Positions 49,863 through 59,219 of a stretch of DNA of 64,000 bases are shown one piece after another. The notes under the pieces were generated by a model. It made no database searches and had not been told where the DNA came from. It saw nothing but the letters and a program-made list of their open reading frames with translations. The stretch lies in contig NZ_BMMD01000012.1 in assembly GCF_014645655.1 (NCBI RefSeq), forward strand, positions 1-64,000, read 5' to 3'. Numbering within the stretch: the stretch's first letter is position 1; each line of letters opens with the position of its first letter. A program made the position numbers and the translations under genes. This stretch comes from Agromyces bauzanensis (GTDB lineage Bacteria; Actinomycetota; Actinomycetes; Actinomycetales; Microbacteriaceae).

Positions 49863-50157
49863 GTGATCATCCGGGTCTCCGAGGCGCACGTGCACCGTGA
49901 GTCGAGAGACGAGTTCTTGGTGCTTCTCCACGAGCTCGTCGCGACGTTCCCGGACGCCTATGACGGGCTGCTCGGTCACGATGTGCTGATCGATCTCGAG
50001 GATCCGGTTCGCATCCAGTACGTATCCCGATGGCGTGATGAGCGGGCGCTCGCCACGTACGCGGGACCTCGCTGGCGCACGGATCCGGTCACGTTCCCCG
50101 ACGAGGAGCGGTTCCCTGCGGGTCCCGCTGGCACTCAGCCACTTCCGCATCGACTGA
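49863..50157 (+). pseudogene. Antibiotic biosynthesis monooxygenase (ABM) protein, frameshifted near its end
   Basis: From GTG 49863 the frame reads IIRVSEAHVHRESRDEFLVLLHEL, then YVSRWRDERALATYAGPRWRTDPVTFP, a clear ABM-domain protein of about 97 residues. Near 50122 the frame should change: the shifted frame gives PLALSHFRID and a stop at 50155-50157, the usual ending, while the unshifted frame runs on into unrelated sequence. Either a recent one-base indel or a sequencing error. Such small proteins are often heme-degrading or quinol oxygenases, or of unknown role. Confidence 0.6.
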
Positions 50158-50270
50158 CTCGCTTCGATCGGTTCCGCGGCCGGTTCGAGGAGCGGGATCA
50201 GGGCGGTGACTGGCCCGGCCGAGCCAATTCGCGCGTCCGAAACAGGAGCGCCCGCTTCTGGAAACGAGCG

Positions 50271-50392
50271 GGCGCACGCTCGCCATCGTGGGGAGTCTGG
50301 ATCCGGCAAGTCCACGTTGGCGGCTGCGATCAACCGGTTGCCCGCCTCGAACGTGACGATCGAGTCGGGAAGCATCCGCTTCGAGGGATCAC
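50271..50392 (+). pseudogene. Peptide-type ABC ATPase fragment
   Basis: A frame contains GESGSGKSTLAAAINRLPAS, a Walker A motif of the oligopeptide/nickel (DppD/OppD) type, then NVTIESGSIRFEG. The preceding TLAIVG is in a different frame, and no signature or Walker B motif follows. A short relic of about 40 codons. Confidence 0.6.
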
Positions 50393-50394
50393 GG

Positions 50395-50600
50395 GGTCGA
50401 CCTCCGAGGTCGGGCGGTCGCGCTCGTCGCCAAGATCAGCGACGCCGGGGATCGGTGAGCGCGGTGATCGCCGACATCAAGCCCGGACGGTCTCGCTGTG
50501 CTCGAGGCTCCCGAGGATGTCGACATCCTCGTCGACAACGCCTGCCAGTACCGCTTCCTGCCGACGACGATGACGGACTCGGCACTTTCTCGAGTCTCGA
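50395..50600 (+). pseudogene. Short-chain dehydrogenase fragment (plus strand)
   Basis: One frame reads LRGRAVALVAKISDAGD and, after a shift, APEDVDILVDNACQYRFLPTT then MTDSAL. The second part is the SDR segment usually written VDILVNNAGxYxFxPTxxTD, with D and C replacing N and G. The Rossmann start and the YxxxK region are absent. Between 50600 and 50701 nothing is recognisable. Confidence 0.45.
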
Positions 50601-50701
50601 CAGCTGCTCGGACGAGGAGGACGGAGCGCACCCCGCCGCGGCTGCCGCGGTGCGATCCCCCCCGGTCGGCGACGCCGATGAGGAGGGAGAAGGGTCGAGA
50701 C

Positions 50702-50944
50702 TCAAGCATCGGAAGAGCCGTTCACCCGCACCAGTATCCGTCGCTGACGGGCACCGGACGGATCGCCGAGCCAGTCGCCCGTTTCGATATCGAGTTCGAT
50801 GTACGCGCCTTCAAGGTCGTGCAGTGGTGTCCTGCTCGCCCCTCGCACCGTGGCGACGACGTGCGCGCCGTTGTCGCGCTACTGCTTCACGATCGCGAGT
50901 CCCAGGCCCGGAGACGCGCCGATGACGAGGACGTTCGTGTGCAG
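50702..50944 (-). pseudogene. Short-chain dehydrogenase fragment with in-frame TAG (minus strand)
   Basis: The minus frame reads TNVLVIGASPGLGLAIVKQ, an SDR nucleotide-binding motif, then a TAG stop at 50879-50881. It continues in the same frame with RDNGAHVVATVRGASRTPL and HDLEGAYIELDIETGDW before degenerating. The stop sits where a Tyr/Phe is normal. The rest of the enzyme is missing. It lies just downstream of the TetR gene at 50993 and may once have been its partner. Confidence 0.65.
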
Positions 50945-50992
50945 TTCGGCAGTCGTGTTCGTCCGTTGCGGTGCTCTACTCCTCGTGGGAGC

Positions 50993-51568
50993 TCACGCCG
51001 ACGCGCTGGGCCGGGACGCCGCGCCGTAGCGGAGTCCGTCAAGGAGGAGGGCGACCATGCGGTAGGGGCGGGAGGTGTCGGTGCTGTCGGGCGGGGGGAT
51101 GCAGAGGTTGGCGACGGCGCCGAGCAGATCGAGCGGGTCGATGCCGGGGCGGATCGCGCGGACGTGCTCCGCCTCGTCGAGGAGCCGCTGCAGGGTCGGG
51201 CCGATGCGGGTCTCGAAGTGCTCGCGGAGTCCGTTGAAGGCGGGGTCGCCGGAGTAGAGGGCGCCGGCCAGTCCGTGCTTGGTGGCGACGAAGTCGATGT
51301 AGCCGTGCACCCAGCGCTCGAGTGCGGCGTCGGGCGGGTAAGCGGCGGCCAAGTCGTTCGCCGCCTCGGTGAGCGCGTCGATCGCCTTGTGGAAAACGGC
51401 GGAAATGAGGTCGGCACGGGTCGGGAAGTGCCGGTACAGGGTCGCAGTGCCAACGCCGGCGCGCGCGGCGATGGCGCGGACACTGACGTCGACACCGTTC
51501 GTCAAGAACTCCGCCTTGGCCGCAGCCAGGAGCGCGTCGATGTTGCGCTGCGCATCGGCCCGCGGCAC
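50993..51568 (-). CDS. TetR-family transcriptional regulator
   Basis: 191 residues. The helix-turn-helix is VSVRAIAARAGVGTATLYRHFPTRADLISAVF, a very typical TetR DNA-binding domain. The ligand domain resembles the SbtR-like C-terminal group (FEDRIGPTL-like: FETRIGPTLQRLLDEAE). Start GTG 51568 is chosen because AAGGAGG lies five bases upstream; longer readings enter the divergent promoter. It faces an aldo/keto reductase gene across two GGGACA-type palindromes and probably represses it. Confidence 0.87.
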   Translation of the reverse strand: MPRADAQRNIDALLAAAKAEFLTNGVDVSVRAIAARAGVGTATLYRHFPTRADLISAVFHKAIDALTEAANDLAAAYPPDAALERWVHGYIDFVATKHGLAGALYSGDPAFNGLREHFETRIGPTLQRLLDEAEHVRAIRPGIDPLDLLGAVANLCIPPPDSTDTSRPYRMVALLLDGLRYGAASRPSASA

Positions 51569-51587
51569 TGGCACCTCCTTGCCAATC

Positions 51588-51633
51588 GGGACACTGTCCC
51601 ATATAGTCGGGCATCGTAACGGGACAACGTTCC
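51588..51633. promoter_or_regulatory. Paired GGGACA palindromes, TetR operators
   Basis: GGGACA-C-TGTCCC (51588-51600) is perfect. GGGACA-A-CGTTCC (51621-51633) is a degenerate second copy 33 bp away, about three helical turns. Both lie in the 115-bp gap between tetR and the aldo/keto reductase. Confidence 0.7.
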
Positions 51634-51683
51634 GATTCGTCGATCCTACGGTGCGGACCGCCGCGCCACCAAAGGAGCACGCC

Positions 51684-52709
51684 ATGCAGTACCGCACCCT
51701 CGGCCGGACCGGGATCACGGTCAGCCCGTACGCGCTCGGCGCGATGATGTTCGGCCGGGTTGGCAACCCCGACCACGAGGACTCCATCCGCATCATTCAC
51801 AAAGCACTCGACGCCGGCATCAACTTCATCGACACCGCGGACGCATACTCGCACGGCGAGTCCGAGGCGATCGTCGGCAAGGCGATCGCCGGCCGCCGCG
51901 ACGAACTCGTCATCGCCACCAAGTTCGGCCTGCCCATGGGCGAGGACCCGAACGCGCGCGGCGCCTCCCGCCGCTGGATCATGCAGGCCGTCGAGGGCTC
52001 GCTGCGCCGCCTCGGCACTGACTACCTCGACTTGTACCAGCTCCACCTCTCCGACCCGACGACCGACATCGAGGAGACCCTCTCCGCGCTGAGCGACCTC
52101 GTCCGCAGCGGGAAGATCCGCGCCTTCGGTACCTCGAAGCTGCCGGCGACCGAACTCGTCGAGGCGCAGTGGATCGCCGCGCGCCGCGGCCTCGAGCCGG
52201 TGCGCACGGAGCAGCCGCCGTACTCGATCCTCGACCGCGGCATCGAGCTCGACGTGCTGCCGACCGCCGAGCGGTACGGCATGGGCGTCCTCGTGTGGAG
52301 CCCACTGGCGCAGGGCCTGCTCACCGGCCGTGTCCGCAAGGGGCAGCAGACGGATCTGCGCCGCACAGCGATGTTCCAGCACATGCGCGACGAGCGCCGC
52401 CTCGACGCCGTCGAGCGGATCGTCCCGGTCGCCGAGCAGGCCGGCCTGAAGATGACGCACCTCGCCGTCGCCTTCAGCATCGCCCACCCGGGCGTCACCT
52501 CCGCGATCATCGGACCCCGCACGATGGAGCACCTCGACGATCTGCTCGCCGGCCTCGACGTGGTGCTCACCGACGATGTGCTCGACCAGCTCGACGCGAT
52601 CGTGCCGCCCGGCACCGGCATCGGGCACTTCGACATGGCCCACATCCCGCCCGCCGTCCAGAACCCGCGACTTCGCCGACGCGACACTGCCACCCGGCCA
52701 GCCGCCTGA
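51684..52709 (+). CDS. Aldo/keto reductase
   Basis: 341 residues. The catalytic tetrad is visible: D50 and Y55 in FIDTADAYSHG, K80 in VIATKFG, H121 in LYQLHLSDP. The C-terminal nucleotide-binding SAIIGPRTMEHLDDLL also fits. The GxxxSxVGKAI and long loop are typical of the Tas/YajO-like AKR groups. It reduces aldehydes or ketones with NADPH. RBS AAAGGAG precedes ATG 51684. It is controlled by the divergent TetR. Downstream (52710-52850) I see no supportable gene. Confidence 0.9.
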   Translation: MQYRTLGRTGITVSPYALGAMMFGRVGNPDHEDSIRIIHKALDAGINFIDTADAYSHGESEAIVGKAIAGRRDELVIATKFGLPMGEDPNARGASRRWIMQAVEGSLRRLGTDYLDLYQLHLSDPTTDIEETLSALSDLVRSGKIRAFGTSKLPATELVEAQWIAARRGLEPVRTEQPPYSILDRGIELDVLPTAERYGMGVLVWSPLAQGLLTGRVRKGQQTDLRRTAMFQHMRDERRLDAVERIVPVAEQAGLKMTHLAVAFSIAHPGVTSAIIGPRTMEHLDDLLAGLDVVLTDDVLDQLDAIVPPGTGIGHFDMAHIPPAVQNPRLRRRDTATRPAA

Positions 52710-52850
52710 CGCATCCCGGCCCTGACCGCCCTCGAACCGGCGCTGGCGCGGGCCGCGACCACGATCGCCTCGCACGACCCGCTTGCTGCTGTCGAAGGCG
52801 CCGCCGGGGCGCAAGACCGCATGTCGTGTTTGACGCCCCTCAGGTGGGGA

Positions 52851-53309
52851 CTACGCGCGCGTCCGGGGTGCGTTGATGTGGTCGGCGACGTCGCGGGCGA
52901 TGGTGCTGACCCGTTGGAGGAAGTGTGAGATGGTCTCGCGTTGCATGGGGCTCAGCTCTTCTGTGAGGTGGGCGGTCTTTTCGTCCGCTGCCGCGTACAT
53001 CGCGCGGATTTCCATCGTCCGTGCTGTCGCGGTCACTGTGGCCGAGCGCGCGTCGGTGGTCGAGGCAATGCGCTCGATCCAGCCGTCGCGTCTGAGTCTT
53101 CCCAGAATGCCGGTCATCGTGGCGCCGTGGATTCCCGTCCGCGAACACAAGTGCGTGGGCGTGCAGTTCCCCTCCCGGTCGATCACGTCGAGGATGTCGA
53201 GATCGCGGGGTCTGAGGCCGCACGCGTTCGCTACTCGGTCGTTGAGGATTCCCAGCTCGATTCGCAGGTCGAGCACGCGCTGGCGCAGTTCCTCGGCATT
53301 GTCGGTCAT
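52851..53309 (-). CDS. MarR-family transcriptional regulator
   Basis: 152 residues from ATG 53309. ACGLRPRDLDILDVIDREGNC, THLCSRTGIHGATMTGILGRLRRDGWIER and DARSATVTATA form the MarR winged helix. It overlaps the stop of the NAD(P)-binding protein gene (ATGA), so the two form an operon under the inverted repeat at 53971-53994. Probably autoregulated; ligand unknown. Confidence 0.86.
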   Translation of the reverse strand: MTDNAEELRQRVLDLRIELGILNDRVANACGLRPRDLDILDVIDREGNCTPTHLCSRTGIHGATMTGILGRLRRDGWIERIASTTDARSATVTATARTMEIRAMYAAADEKTAHLTEELSPMQRETISHFLQRVSTIARDVADHINAPRTRA

Positions 53310-53953
53310 CGGACCGTGCTCGGGGCGACGGCACGGTAGAAGTGGCCTGTGGTGGCGAGTTCGGCGACTATCGCTGCGGCGAGGTCGGCGCGGGAGGTGT
53401 AGCCGCCGGTCAGGTGGTTCAGGTCGATGCGGTAGTCCGAGATCCCGTCGCTGTCGAAGAGCCGGCCGGGGCGCATGACAGTCCACTCGATGTCGTCACA
53501 GGTGTGCAGGTACTCCTCCATCCGTCGCATGTCCGCGTAGAGCGTGCGACCGACCACGCCGCGCAGGAACGGGAACAGCAGATGGTCAGCGAACCAGTTC
53601 GTCCGCGGGGGAGGGTACGTCAGTCCCGAACTGACCACGATCAGGCGTCGACCGTTGCCCCGGGAACGGAGTGCTTCGACGATGTGGCGCACCCCTTCTG
53701 AATAGATCGTGATCTTGTGACGCGAGTACGCGGTCCCGAGCACGGAGATGACCGCATCCACGCCGTCGACGGCATCCACCACCCCGTCCCCGGACTGCGC
53801 ATCAGCGCGCATAACCCGCGCCGAGTCGTCCTCTGACAGAACATTCCCGCCAGTGCGCCGAGTCACCGCCCGCACACGATGACCCGCCGCCGATGCCTGG
53901 AGGCACACCAGGCGGCCCGTCGGGCCCGTCCCACCGAACACCGCTACGTCCAC
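53306..53953 (-). CDS. NAD(P)H-binding atypical SDR (NmrA/BLVRB-like)
   Basis: 215 residues. VAVFGGTGPTGRLVCLQASAAGHRV is the atypical SDR TGxTGxxG motif. VDAVISVLGTAYS, RRLIVVSSGLTYP and WTVMRPGRLFDS follow the pattern of small NAD(P)-binding proteins such as biliverdin reductase B and NmrA-like redox sensors. No classical YxxxK. Start GTG 53953 has GGGAGG six bases upstream. It is paired with a MarR gene, which suggests redox or electrophile stress. Confidence 0.82.
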   Translation of the reverse strand: MDVAVFGGTGPTGRLVCLQASAAGHRVRAVTRRTGGNVLSEDDSARVMRADAQSGDGVVDAVDGVDAVISVLGTAYSRHKITIYSEGVRHIVEALRSRGNGRRLIVVSSGLTYPPPRTNWFADHLLFPFLRGVVGRTLYADMRRMEEYLHTCDDIEWTVMRPGRLFDSDGISDYRIDLNHLTGGYTSRADLAAAIVAELATTGHFYRAVAPSTVR

Positions 53954-53970
53954 GAACGCCTCCCAGATCG

Positions 53971-53994
53971 GATACTACGGAACTCAAAGTATCT
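53971..53994. promoter_or_regulatory. Inverted repeat upstream of the NAD(P)-binding/MarR operon
   Basis: GATACT (53971-53976) and AGTATC (53989-53994) around a 12-bp centre lie just before the operon start. Likely MarR target; no separate promoter boxes are clear. The stretch 53995-54223 shows no gene. Confidence 0.5.
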
Positions 53995-54223
53995 CATCGG
54001 CTGAGGACCCCGTCTGCGATCGTTGTGAGGCTTCACAGGTTCGAAAGACCCCAATGCTCGGCACCGCCTCCGAGTGGTACCGCGTGCCACACCGCGCGCG
54101 AGCGCGGGACGGCGTCCGACCCCATGGCTCACCGATGGCGAGATCTCGTCGAAGGGTCCACCATCCTGCGTATCTGCACACCCACGCTGCAAAACCGGCC
54201 ATGGTGCTGTTTGCGGCTCTTCC

Positions 54224-54252
54224 TTGATCTTGGTGAGACAGCGCGGTAATGT
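54224..54252 (+). promoter_or_regulatory. Candidate promoter of the liv-type operon
   Basis: TTGATC (54224-54229) and TAATGT (54247-54252) are 17 bp apart, about 100 bp before the LivG start, which leaves a moderate 5' leader. No operator-like palindrome is obvious besides CTGAATCATCCGTCAGATTCAG downstream, whose arms CTGAAT/ATTCAG are inverted. Confidence 0.45.
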
Positions 54253-54355
54253 CGTGACACCTGAATCATCCGTCAGATTCAGCCCTTCCTTCTATGACAG
54301 CAGGAGCGACACACCCCATGCGATCACGATGCCCAGCCCGCACCCGGGCCAACCG

Positions 54356-55116
<761 letters not shown>

Positions 55117-55120
<4 letters not shown>

Positions 55121-55809
55121 TCGAGATCCACGGACTCTCCGCCAACTACGGCGAGGCGCGCGTACTGAACGACGTCTCGCTCGAGGTGCACCAGGGCGAG
55201 GTCGTGACCCTCGTCGGCCGCAACGGCGCCGGCAAGACGACGATGCTGCGCTCGATCATGGGCCTGCATCGCGACCTGAGCGGCAGCATCTCGTTCGACG
55301 GCAAGCCGATCGAGAAGTGGTCGCCCAATGCGCGGGCCCGCGCCGGCATCGGCTGGGTGCCGGACGACCGGGGCATCTACGCGAGCCTCACGGTCGCCGA
55401 GAACCTCACGCTGCCGCCCGTCGTGCACAAGGACGCCTGGTCGATGGAGCAGATCCACGCGACGTTCCCGCGCATGCGGGAGCGCCGGTCGTCGATGGGC
55501 ACGCAGCTCTCGGGCGGCGAGCAGCAGATGCTCGCGATCGCCCGCGTGCTGCGCATGGGCTCGCGGCTCCTGCTGCTCGACGAACCGAGCGAGGGTCTGG
55601 CCCCGGTCATCGTGCAGCGGATCGGCGAGATCATCCGCGAGATCAAAGCGCAGGGAGTCGCGGTGCTGCTCGTCGAGCAGAACGTGAAGTTCGCGTCGAC
55701 GGTCGCAGACCGCCACTACCTCCTCTCGCAAGGCCGCGTCGTCGAGCAACTCAGCAACGACGACTTCAAGGCTCGCGAAGTCGAACTGCTCGAACACCTG
55801 GGCATGTAG
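55117..55809 (+). CDS. livF: Branched-chain amino acid-type ABC transporter ATPase (LivF)
   Basis: 230 residues. Walker A LVGRNGAGKTTMLRSIMGL, GIGWVPDDRGIYASLTVAENL (LivF-specific), signature LSGGEQQMLAIARVL, Walker B LLLLDEPSEGLAP and LLVEQNVKFA are present. It partners LivG. It overlaps livG by 4 bp. An imperfect palindrome GCGGCATCC/GGATGTCGC follows at 55812-55829 before the binding-protein gene. Confidence 0.92.
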
Positions 55810-55924
55810 CCGCGGCATCCGGATGTCGCACACCGAAGCACCGTCCCGTACCGAATCCACAACCTGACCACCGTCCAGTCCCACCCCGGCACCACAACAC
55901 AGCAACGCCTACGAAGGAGTAGCC

Positions 55925-57172
55925 ATGACAACCACGAGAAGCGGCCTCGTCACCGTCACAGGATTTGCAGCCAGCGCGCTGATGCTGGCCGGCTGCGCAG
56001 GAGGCCCCCCGCCGGCCCCCGAGTCCGATCTCAGCAACGACAAGGTCGTCATCGGCCTGCTCAACGACCAGTCGGGCGTCTACAAGGACCTCTCGGGTCC
56101 GAACAGCAAGGTCGCCATCGAGATGGCGATCGAGGACTACCTCGCCGAGTACGGCGACCAGGCGGTCGTGACCGAAGACCAGATCGAGATCGTCATGGCC
56201 GACACCCAGAACAAGCCCGATGTGGCCAACACCCAGGCCCAGCAGATGTACGACCGCTCGAACGCCGACGTCATCCTCGACGTGCCCGCATCGTCGGCCG
56301 CCCTCGCGGTCGCCGAGGTCGCCAACCAGAAGAAGAAGCTCCACATCAACATCAGCGCCGCGACGACGGAACTCACGGGTGCGGCCTGCAACCCGTACAC
56401 CTTCCACTGGGCGTACAACACGCAGATGCTCGCCAAGGGCGCCGCCGGCGTCGTCGAAGACGGCGGCGAGACCTGGAGCCTCGTCTACCCCGACTACGCG
56501 TTCGGTCAGGACATGGTGAAATCCTTCACCGCGGCCGTCGAAGACGCGGGCGGCACCGTCAACGAGGCCATCGCAACGCCGTTCCCGAACGACAACTTCT
56601 CGACGTTCATCACGCGCGCCGCCTCGACCGATCCCGATGTCATCGGCACCATGGCGGCGGGCGGCGACCTGATCAACTTCGTCAAGCAGTTCAACCAGTC
56701 GGGCGTTCGTGACCAGGCGCAGCTCGCGGTGGGACTCATGTTCATCACCGACATCCACTCGCTCGGCGTCGACGAGTTCTCCGGCACCACCTTCACCGAC
56801 GCTTGGTACTGGAACTACGACGAGCAGAACCGCGAGTTCGCCGACCGGTTCCTCGACCTGACCGACACGCGCCCCTCGTTCGCCCACGCTGCGAACTACT
56901 CGGCCGCCTACCAGTACCTCGACGCGATCCAGCGGGCGGGCACGGATGACGCGGACGCGATCATCGAGGAGCTCGAGGGCCTGAAGGTCGACGACGTGTT
57001 CCTACGCAACGGCGAGATCCGCGCGGGCGACCACTCGGTCGTGCATGACTCCTACGTGGCCAAGGTGAAAGATGCCGCCGACGTCGAGGAGGACTGGGAC
57101 TACGAGGAGATCACCGCCACGATCCCCGCCGAGGACGCCTTCCCCGACGTGAACCCGAACTGCTCGATGTAG
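55925..57172 (+). CDS. Branched-chain amino acid-type ABC binding lipoprotein
   Basis: 415 residues. Signal with lipobox LAGC at about residues 21-24. VVIGLLNDQSGVYKDLSGPNSKVAIEMAIEDY is the Peripla_BP_6 start, and LHINISAATTELTG and WSLVYPDYAFGQDM are further conserved parts. The ligand is uncertain: families of this type bind leucine, amides, urea or aromatic acids. A negative, Asp/Asn-rich sequence fits a secreted actinobacterial lipoprotein. GAAGGAG precedes the ATG. Third gene of the operon. Confidence 0.88.
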   Translation: MTTTRSGLVTVTGFAASALMLAGCAGGPPPAPESDLSNDKVVIGLLNDQSGVYKDLSGPNSKVAIEMAIEDYLAEYGDQAVVTEDQIEIVMADTQNKPDVANTQAQQMYDRSNADVILDVPASSAALAVAEVANQKKKLHINISAATTELTGAACNPYTFHWAYNTQMLAKGAAGVVEDGGETWSLVYPDYAFGQDMVKSFTAAVEDAGGTVNEAIATPFPNDNFSTFITRAASTDPDVIGTMAAGGDLINFVKQFNQSGVRDQAQLAVGLMFITDIHSLGVDEFSGTTFTDAWYWNYDEQNREFADRFLDLTDTRPSFAHAANYSAAYQYLDAIQRAGTDDADAIIEELEGLKVDDVFLRNGEIRAGDHSVVHDSYVAKVKDAADVEEDWDYEEITATIPAEDAFPDVNPNCSM

Positions 57173-57190
57173 CCGGTCACTGAGATCCGC

Positions 57191-57217
57191 GGGGTGGGCG
57201 GCTGAGCCGTCCACCCC
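57191..57217 (+). terminator. Stem-loop between binding-protein and livH genes
   Basis: GGGGTGGGCGGC (57191-57202) and GCCGTCCACCCC (57206-57217) pair along 12 positions, one of them G-U, around a TGA loop. No T-run follows. Probably a partial terminator or 3' stabiliser that raises the binding-protein level over the permeases. Confidence 0.7.
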
Positions 57218-57239
57218 ACTCCTCATCGGAAGCGAAATC

Positions 57240-58109
57240 ATGGACGCATTCCTTCAATACACCGTGCAAGGGCTCGCCGCCGGCGGGTTCTACGCCCTCG
57301 CGGCACTCGGCCTCGCCGTGATCTTCGGCGCGCTCGGCGTGGTCAACTTCGCCCACGGGTCGTTCTACATGCTCGGCGCCGTCGCGTCCGCAGTGCTGCT
57401 CGACGTGCTCGGCATCCAGTTCTGGGCGGCCCTCGTGATCGTGCCGATCCTCATGTTCATCTTCGGCATCATCATCGAGCTGCTCCTCGTGCAGTGGCTG
57501 CTGAAGCTCGACATCCTTTACAACTTCCTCCTCACCTTCGGCCTGAGCCTCGTGCTCGTCGACCTCGTGAAGCGGCAGTACGGCGTCTCGGGCTTGCCCT
57601 ACGAACTGCCTGCCGGGCTTGGGGGCCTCCTCCAGATCGGGTCGGTCGAGGTCCCCTCCTACCAGCTGTTCGTCTTCCTGTTCGCGCTGGCCGTTTGCCT
57701 CGTCGTGTGGTTCGTGCTCAGTAAGACGCGTGTCGGCATGATCGTGCGCGCCGCGACCGAGGAGCCCGAGCGCGCCCGAGCGCTCGGCATCAACGTGAGC
57801 GCCTGGGTCACCCCGGTGTTCGGCTTCGGCGTCGCCCTTGCCGGTCTCGCCGGCGTGCTCGCCGCCCCGTTCCGTGCGATCACTGCGACCATGGGCACCA
57901 ACTTCATCATCATCCTGTTCGCGATCGTGGTCATCGGCGGCCTCGGCTCCGTGCTCGGCGCGGTCGTGGCGGGCTTCCTGGTGGGGCTCGTCGAGGCCTA
58001 CGGCCAGGGATACGCCGGCACGTTCTCACAGGTGCTCATCTTCGTGCTGATGGCGGTCGTCATCGCAGTGCGCCCCGCGGGCCTGTTCGGAAGGAAGGAA
58101 GCGGTATGA
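57240..58109 (+). CDS. livH: Branched-chain amino acid-type ABC permease (LivH)
   Basis: 289 residues, about eight TM segments. VQGLAAGGFYALAALGLAVIFGALGVVNFAHGSFYMLGA is the LivH N-terminal signature. MIVRAATEEPERARALGINVSAW (ATPase-contact loop) and FAIVVIGGLGSVLGAVVAGFLVG near the end are conserved. GGAAG lies upstream of the ATG. It overlaps livM by 4 bp. Confidence 0.92.
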   Translation: MDAFLQYTVQGLAAGGFYALAALGLAVIFGALGVVNFAHGSFYMLGAVASAVLLDVLGIQFWAALVIVPILMFIFGIIIELLLVQWLLKLDILYNFLLTFGLSLVLVDLVKRQYGVSGLPYELPAGLGGLLQIGSVEVPSYQLFVFLFALAVCLVVWFVLSKTRVGMIVRAATEEPERARALGINVSAWVTPVFGFGVALAGLAGVLAAPFRAITATMGTNFIIILFAIVVIGGLGSVLGAVVAGFLVGLVEAYGQGYAGTFSQVLIFVLMAVVIAVRPAGLFGRKEAV

Positions 58110-59134
58110 GCACCGACCTCGAAACCCCGCTGCCCACGAAGTTCGACGTCAGCGACTTCGACCCGCGGGCGCGGCGCGCGCGCAGCATCCGCCGACTCCT
58201 GCTCGGCACCATCGCCCTCGTCGCCGTCCTCGGCCTGCCGTGGTGGGTCTACCCGCCCATCGCCGTCGACATCGCAGCGTGGGCGCTGTTCGCGATCTCC
58301 GTCGACCTGCTGCTCGGATTCGTGGGCGCGCTCTCGTTCGGGCACGCCGCCTTCTGGGGCGTGTCGGCCTACTCGGCGGGGCTCATCGCCCAGAACTTCG
58401 GGCTGCCGTTCCCGGTGGCGATCGTCGGCGGGGCGATCGCCGCGATGATCATCGCGGTGCCGATCGGCTACCTTGCGGTCCGCCGCTCGGGCATCTACTT
58501 CGCGATGGTGACGCTCGCGTTCGCACAGATGATCTGGTTCGTCGCGAACCAGTGGAAGGACGTCACCGGAGGCGAGAACGGCCTGCAGGGCGTCCCGAAA
58601 TCGTTCTTCGGCATCGAGCTCATCGAGACCGAAGCGTTCTATTTCTACTACGTCGTCGTGATCCTCATCGTGGCCGGCGCGTGGCTGGCCTGGCGCATCG
58701 TGAACTCCCCGTTCGGGCGGGTGCTCGTCGCGATCCGAGACAACTCGGCACGTACGCGTGCGCTCGGCTACGACGTGGAGAAGTACAAGCTGATCGCGTT
58801 CGTGCTCTCGGCCGGCATCGCCGGCGTCGCGGGCGGCGTGTTCGCGATCAGCCACGGGTTCGTGTCGCTTCAGGAGCTCGACTGGACCACCTCTGGCAAG
58901 GTCGTGCTCATGACCGTGCTGGGCGGCATGGGCACCCTCTGGGGCGGCCCCGTCGGCGCGGCGGTCATCGTGCTGCTCGAAGACCGTCTCGCGACGAGTG
59001 GGTTCGACGGCATCGGCATCATCACGGGTTCGATCTTCATCCTCTGCGTGCTGCTGTTCCGCCGCGGCATCTGGGGCACCGCGAAGAACCTGATCGACCG
59101 CGCGCGGGCCGGGTACGCGAAGCGCAGGAGCTGA
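58106..59134 (+). CDS. livM: Branched-chain amino acid-type ABC permease (LivM)
   Basis: 342 residues. After a 30-residue charged N-terminus there are eight or more TM segments. ISVDLLLGFVGALSFGHAAFWGVSAY is the LivM hallmark, LVAIRDNSARTRALGYDVEKYKL the ATPase-contact loop, and TVLGGMGTLWGGPVGAAV the C-terminal pore region. AAGGAAG precedes the ATG. Last gene of the operon, which therefore encodes all five subunits. Confidence 0.92.
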   Translation: MSTDLETPLPTKFDVSDFDPRARRARSIRRLLLGTIALVAVLGLPWWVYPPIAVDIAAWALFAISVDLLLGFVGALSFGHAAFWGVSAYSAGLIAQNFGLPFPVAIVGGAIAAMIIAVPIGYLAVRRSGIYFAMVTLAFAQMIWFVANQWKDVTGGENGLQGVPKSFFGIELIETEAFYFYYVVVILIVAGAWLAWRIVNSPFGRVLVAIRDNSARTRALGYDVEKYKLIAFVLSAGIAGVAGGVFAISHGFVSLQELDWTTSGKVVLMTVLGGMGTLWGGPVGAAVIVLLEDRLATSGFDGIGIITGSIFILCVLLFRRGIWGTAKNLIDRARAGYAKRRS

Positions 59135-59219
59135 TCGCTCGCGCTGCCGGTCAATCCGCTGCTGTGCCCTCGATCGCGGTGACCGACGCGGTCGCCCGAA
59201 CGGTGTCGAGCACGCCGAT

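Noticed and set aside
50330-50341. TCAACCGGTTGC palindromic core inside the ABC ATPase fragment
   Set aside because: It encodes I-N-R-L within the fragment, differs at two positions from the operator, and lies at no promoter.
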